From NCBI GenBank assembly GCA_964020975.1, contig OZ026617.1, positions 26,011,254-26,075,253 on the forward strand: a DNA stretch of 64,000 nt, in the 5' to 3' direction. Both the position numbers and the translations under genes were made by a program. The notes beneath the pieces were generated by a model, which was not told where the DNA came from, searched no databases, and saw nothing but the letters and a program-made list of their open reading frames with translations. Below are positions 61,401 to 64,000 of the stretch, piece by piece. The number at the start of each line of letters is the position of its first letter. Positions within the stretch are counted from its first letter, which is position 1. This stretch comes from Hermodice carunculata. Lineage: Eukaryota > Annelida > Polychaeta > Eunicida > Amphinomidae.

Positions 61401-63825
61401 AGGTTGTGGGGTGATGCTGACTTTAAAGAGATCAAAGTTAAGTCTCCAGAATCCAAGACGAAGCTGGGTATGACAAATGTTGGCAAATCTGTGTCTTTGG
61501 GTATAGTGAACAGGAACATAGTCCACTGCTAGTAGAGTTGCTTTCAGTTTTGATTTAAATATTTGGAGGGAAAATGAGTCTCTTATGTCAGAAAGAAGAT
61601 TGTTCCACAGCTTAATAGTGTCGGGAAGGAAGGATTTGTCTAAGCGATTAGTTCTGTAATTAATGGGACGTATGGAGCTAATGTGGCAAAGGTTTTGAGC
61701 ATTGATAGTTGGGGGAATTAGTTGAGAGAGATAGGAGGGTGTTAAGTTGTGATACATTTTGTAAAGAAGAAGTAACTTAAAGTACTTCCTTCTGCTGGCG
61801 AGTGTTGCCCAACCAAGTTCACGTAGGAGATTGGCATGTGATGTGTGTCTGTGCATATTTTAGCAGCTTCAAACTGTATGGATTCAATAAGATCAGAAAG
61901 GCCGTGACCACATTTGTCAAAGAGCACACAACCATATTCAAGTATTGGTCGGATCATAGTTAAATATAGTTTGATCAGAGCTTTGCGGGAAAGTTTATAT
62001 TTAAATCTACACAGAAGGGCAATTCGCTGGCTAGCTTTGGTGGTAATGCAAGTAATGTGAACATGCCAGGATAAATTGCTACTGAGAGTAGTACCAAGAT
62101 GCGTGTGTGAGTTTGCCTCAGGTATTTCAGAGTCTCCTAGACGAACGGATGGATGGTGTGCTTTAACAAGTTTAGTTGAAAATATCACAGAAAGAGACTT
62201 GAAAGTGCTAAAGATAACGCGCTACATCTTTCCCCAATTATGTGTAATTGAGATATTAATGTTCAGGTGATTAGAAGCTTCGATGGGGTTATTAACAACT
62301 TCAAGTAGACTGGTGTCATCAGCAATAAGTCTGACATCACATGTAATATTATCAACTAAGTCATCAATATAGACCAGAAAGAGAAGTGGGCCCAAAATGG
62401 AACCCTGGGGCACACCAGCTTCGATACGTAGCCATGATGAAGATTGGCCATGAATAATTACTTGTTGGAATCGGTTTGAGAGATAGCTATCAATCCAGGC
62501 TACAAGATTATCAGAGATACCAAGTTGTCGAAGTTTAAAAAGGAGGCCAGGGTGCCAAACCTTATCAAATGCCTTGGACACATCTAGAAACACCATTCTG
62601 GCTTCTTTGAACTGTTCAAGACCGTTGTAGATATTGTGAAGGATGTGCACAAGCTGATTGACAGTGGAGTCATTGGCCTTAAAGCCAGAATTTTGGGAAG
62701 TGAGTAGGTTATTTTGTGTCAAGTATTCATAAAGTGCATTAAAGACCAGTCGTTCAAACACCTTTGAAACATTACAGAGCAATGAAATAGGACGATAATT
62801 GTTTTTAATCTGTCTGTTGGCCTTTTTGAAGACATGACATGTTGGATCTCTTCCAAACATCCGGAAAAAGAGAAAGACTAAGAGAAAGTTGAAAGATTTT
62901 TGTAAGTGGTTTACAGATCGAATCAGCTGTGTTCTTAAGTAGGATATTTCCTATATTTTCTGGGCCTGATGCAGAGGATAGTCTCAGGGAAGATAGAACT
63001 TTCTTAACACTGTCTTCATTGATAGTTGTTGAAAGATTTTTGTAAGTGGTTTACAGATTGAATCAGCTGTGTTCTTAAGTAGGATATTCCCTATATTTTC
63101 TGGGCCTGATGCAGAGGATAGTCTCAGGGAAGATAGAACTTTCTTAACACTGTCGTCATTGATAGTAATATTGTGTAAGCGTGCTTCAGTTCGGAACGTG
63201 AAATCAGGCAGGGGTGGGGCATCAACATCAGGAAGTGTTTTACACTGGCCGGCAAAGTGTAAGTTAAAAATTTCACATTTTTCGGTGATACATGAAACGA
63301 TCTTGTTATCGTCAATGATCGGGGGTATATCTTGGTGAATTTTGCATCCCAGGACAGACTTGGACAAGCTCCACCATTGTTTGGGATTTATGTCTTTTTC
63401 ATCAAGTCGAAGATGCAGAATACAAGGTCAGCCAGTGAGTGCTTGTTTCATATAAATCGCAAGTCATCAAAAACTCATAACATGGCTGGCTCGAAGATTT
63501 GGGACTCAATACTGCAGCTAAATATGTGTATATATATGCATGTTTTTTATTGTTTGAAAGTACAGTACATGTATGTATAAAACCATATTTATGGGTTCAA
63601 GTACAAAGACGTAATGGGAAACTTTGTACCCCTTTGTCTCTCATACATTACTTAAAGTGAACTCGAGCTACTAGGGAAGTGTATTTTATGCATGAAAACT
63701 TGTCTGACACAGTAGAACAAGAACCTGAAAAAAGCACCAAAGTTTCCTTAAAGCAACTACAGGCATGGAATATAGAGAATGGGGAATGTGTTCAGTGCAT
63801 CACAGATCATGGAAGCTCAGTTAGG
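55327..63825 (+). CDS. WDR41: WD repeat-containing protein 41, N-terminal part (four exons)
   Basis: Four spliced exons (55,327-55,439; 57,215-57,263; 59,868-59,996; 63,763-63,825) give 118 residues in one frame, reading NPYTEIQLLTQHTDIVRIL, DDRRCASAADDCLAIIWDIQ, VGRKLWILQGHSRPITCLLL, LLTGASNKQIFAWNIENGE and CITDHGSSVR. Human WDR41 reads NPYTELLVLKAHHDIVRFL, FASAGDDGIVVVWN, GEKLLELNGHTQKITAI, LTASADRTVIVWDG and CFQSTVK in the same order. These form the first WD blades of the propeller. In mammals WDR41 binds C9orf72-SMCR8 and brings the complex to lysosomes through a cationic amino-acid transporter. The remaining blades lie beyond the right edge. Every junction keeps the frame, and the introns carry repeats only. 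Recognition is from memory, without alignment. Confidence 0.92.
56791..57013. mobile_element. TTAA-type MITE with internal palindrome, copy M4
   Basis: The left end TTAACTAATGCTTTCCCCTT pairs with an inverted right end, TTAGTCTTTCCCCTTGAA. The inner palindrome (56,931-56,973) pairs CCTTGGCATGGCTTGGGCAC with its near-exact complement. The right half (arm, spacer, end) matches the left half of M2 in reverse, proving common origin. It lies in a WDR41 intron. Confidence 0.72.
57215..57263 (+). CDS. WDR41: WDR41 exon with ASAADD segment
   Basis: This is a 49-bp micro-exon. The acceptor is TTTTTTCACAG before GTGTGC, and the donor is CAG before GTATTA. It encodes CASAADDCLAIIWDIQ, the end of the first WD blade (ASAxDD...VW). 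Confidence 0.92.
58440..58760. repeat. dispersed repeat related to 30.2-30.5 kb
   Basis: 'cagctgacttgtcagtcaag', 'tgacttctccaaaac' (three times) and 'gacacttctggggacctgta' mark a non-coding repeat whose inverted relative is at 30,200-30,470. It lies in a WDR41 intron. A perfect 13-bp hairpin (GTCTTGATTCTGA) at 57,609-57,651 in the same intron is unrelated. Confidence 0.55.
59868..59996 (+). CDS. WDR41: WDR41 exon with GHSRPIT segment
   Basis: The acceptor is GGTTGCAG before GTGGGA. The exon has 43 codons, from VGRKLWILQGHSRPIT to LLTGASNKQIF, covering the GH dipeptide and the second-blade core. It starts and ends in phase 0. The donor is TTT before GTATCCTTG, a U12-type site. Reading on past it would add VSLFCVQ and a stop, which does not fit the family. 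Confidence 0.9.
59997..60005 (+). promoter_or_regulatory. U12-type 5' splice site in WDR41
   Basis: GTATCCTTG follows the exon directly, one base from the minor-intron consensus GTATCCTTT. The exon end is fixed by protein similarity on both sides of the intron. Confidence 0.75.
60059..60480. repeat. copy of the 1.3 kb / 47.6 kb repeat family
   Basis: It starts with the arm 'ggatgagcatctggttcagt' also seen in the foldback at 1,294-1,510, then continues with the block shared with 47,700-48,060. It lies 60 bp into the U12-type WDR41 intron. Confidence 0.55.
60486..60760 (+). mobile_element. LINE 3' coding fragment
   Basis: LTKLQHTLQFRAMRIIFECH and MLDTVKWMSIEQRLHCYYCL match the general C-terminal pattern of jockey/CR1-type LINEs (LQ..Q..A.R.I......ML...W..I..R). 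Only this tail is present, on the strand opposite to the larger LINE next to it. The sequence to about 61,000 may be its continuation. Confidence 0.6.
61040..63425 (-). mobile_element. 5'-truncated CR1/jockey-type LINE in WDR41 intron
   Basis: On the minus strand the order is DEKDINPKQWWSLSKSVLGC (about 63,400), a linker, and the reverse transcriptase NNYRPISLLCNVSKVFERLV, FLDVSKAFDKVWHPGLLFKL, GVPQGSILGPLLFLVYIDDL and RLIADDTSLL (62,222-62,860, open throughout). Then come HLGTTLSSNLSWHVH, LTMIRPILEYGCVLFD and a 240-residue open C-terminal frame with GWATLASRRKYFKLLLLYKM and LRLGFWRLNFDLF (61,134-61,856). The tail ends near 61,040 in an A/T run. The endonuclease is missing. Long open pieces make it the youngest LINE in the window, although its frames no longer join. 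Confidence 0.85.
62888..63167. repeat. 140-bp tandem duplication inside the LINE
   Basis: Positions 62,888-63,027 and 63,028-63,167 are 140-bp copies differing at about three sites. Because 140 is not a multiple of three, the duplication shifts the LINE frame, placing it after or at the element's death. Confidence 0.9.
63744..63752 (+). promoter_or_regulatory. U12-type branch site in WDR41
   Basis: TTCCTTAAA differs from the minor-intron branch consensus TTCCTTAAC only at the last base. Its branch adenosine lies about 11 nt before the acceptor AG at 63,761-63,762, within the short range typical for U12 introns. There is no polypyrimidine tract between them, again as expected. Confidence 0.75.
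63763..63825 (+). CDS. WDR41: WDR41 exon with WNIENGE segment
   Basis: The exon has 21 codons, AWNIENGECVQ to DHGSSVR, matching VWDGDTTRQVQ to CFQSTVK of the human protein. The acceptor is AACTACAG before GCATGG, 11 nt after a U12-like branch site. The donor is AGG before GTAAGT, a standard site. The gene continues off the right edge. Confidence 0.9.
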
Positions 63826-64000
63826 GTAAGTGTGCATAAGTTTGTATGACACAAAATCTGTGTTTGATTACTTTTTTTATCATATAAAGTCTTTCTCTTG
63901 ATGACAGTTGGTATAATGGAGTGTTTTGGGTTTCATCATTTAAGGGCCTTCAGGATGGATTGTTTGAAATGCCTCTAAAGTGCATTTATGGACCACACTT

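Overview
The window looks like nuclear DNA from an invertebrate animal. It is AT-rich, carries short exons separated by long introns with GT-AG signals, and is crowded with transposon relics, microsatellites and runs of G or C. Nothing prokaryotic is visible. Two host genes can be recognised by their protein sequence. Both families are animal-wide, and WDR41 is typical of non-ecdysozoan animals. Together with the style of repeats (Helitron-like elements with a tandem core resembling bivalve 'pearl' elements), this suggests a marine invertebrate such as a mollusc, annelid or non-vertebrate deuterostome. I cannot name the species.

Layout. From 1 to about 12.1 kb lies the 5' part of a CREB-regulated transcription coactivator gene (CRTC) on the minus strand. 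Its first three coding exons (11,418-12,041) are packed into 624 bp and are followed by an intron that runs off the left edge (more than 11.4 kb). From 12.1 to about 45.6 kb no host gene could be recognised. This stretch holds Helitron-like elements with about 140-155 bp tandem cores, small inverted-repeat elements (MITEs), several decayed LINEs on both strands, a Ty3-type LTR fossil, a locally duplicated block (27.4-30.2 kb) and a three-part minisatellite complex (34.3-36.5 kb). From 55.3 kb to the right edge is the 5' part of WDR41 on the plus strand: four well-supported exons (55,327-63,825) and a tentative first exon at 45,920. A LINE on the opposite strand fills most of its last intron in the window.

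How the genes work. CRTC proteins are cAMP/calcium-controlled coactivators that bind CREB through their N terminus, which is the part encoded here. WDR41 is the WD-repeat partner of C9orf72 and SMCR8 in a lysosomal complex. The two genes point away from each other and no functional link is implied.

Most notable observations. (1) Both genes contain a splice donor of the minor (U12) spliceosome class, GTATCCTTT in CRTC intron 3 and GTATCCTTG in WDR41. The WDR41 intron also has a U12-like branch site, TTCCTTAAA, 11 nt before its acceptor. (2) A Helitron-like non-autonomous family with five termini shows a shared hairpin, CTAG or CCAG end and following T. (3) TTAA-flanked MITEs carry a second, internal palindrome. 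(4) A 106-bp minisatellite, whose open frame rotates with each unit, lies beside an array of CCAAT boxes spaced 24 bp apart.
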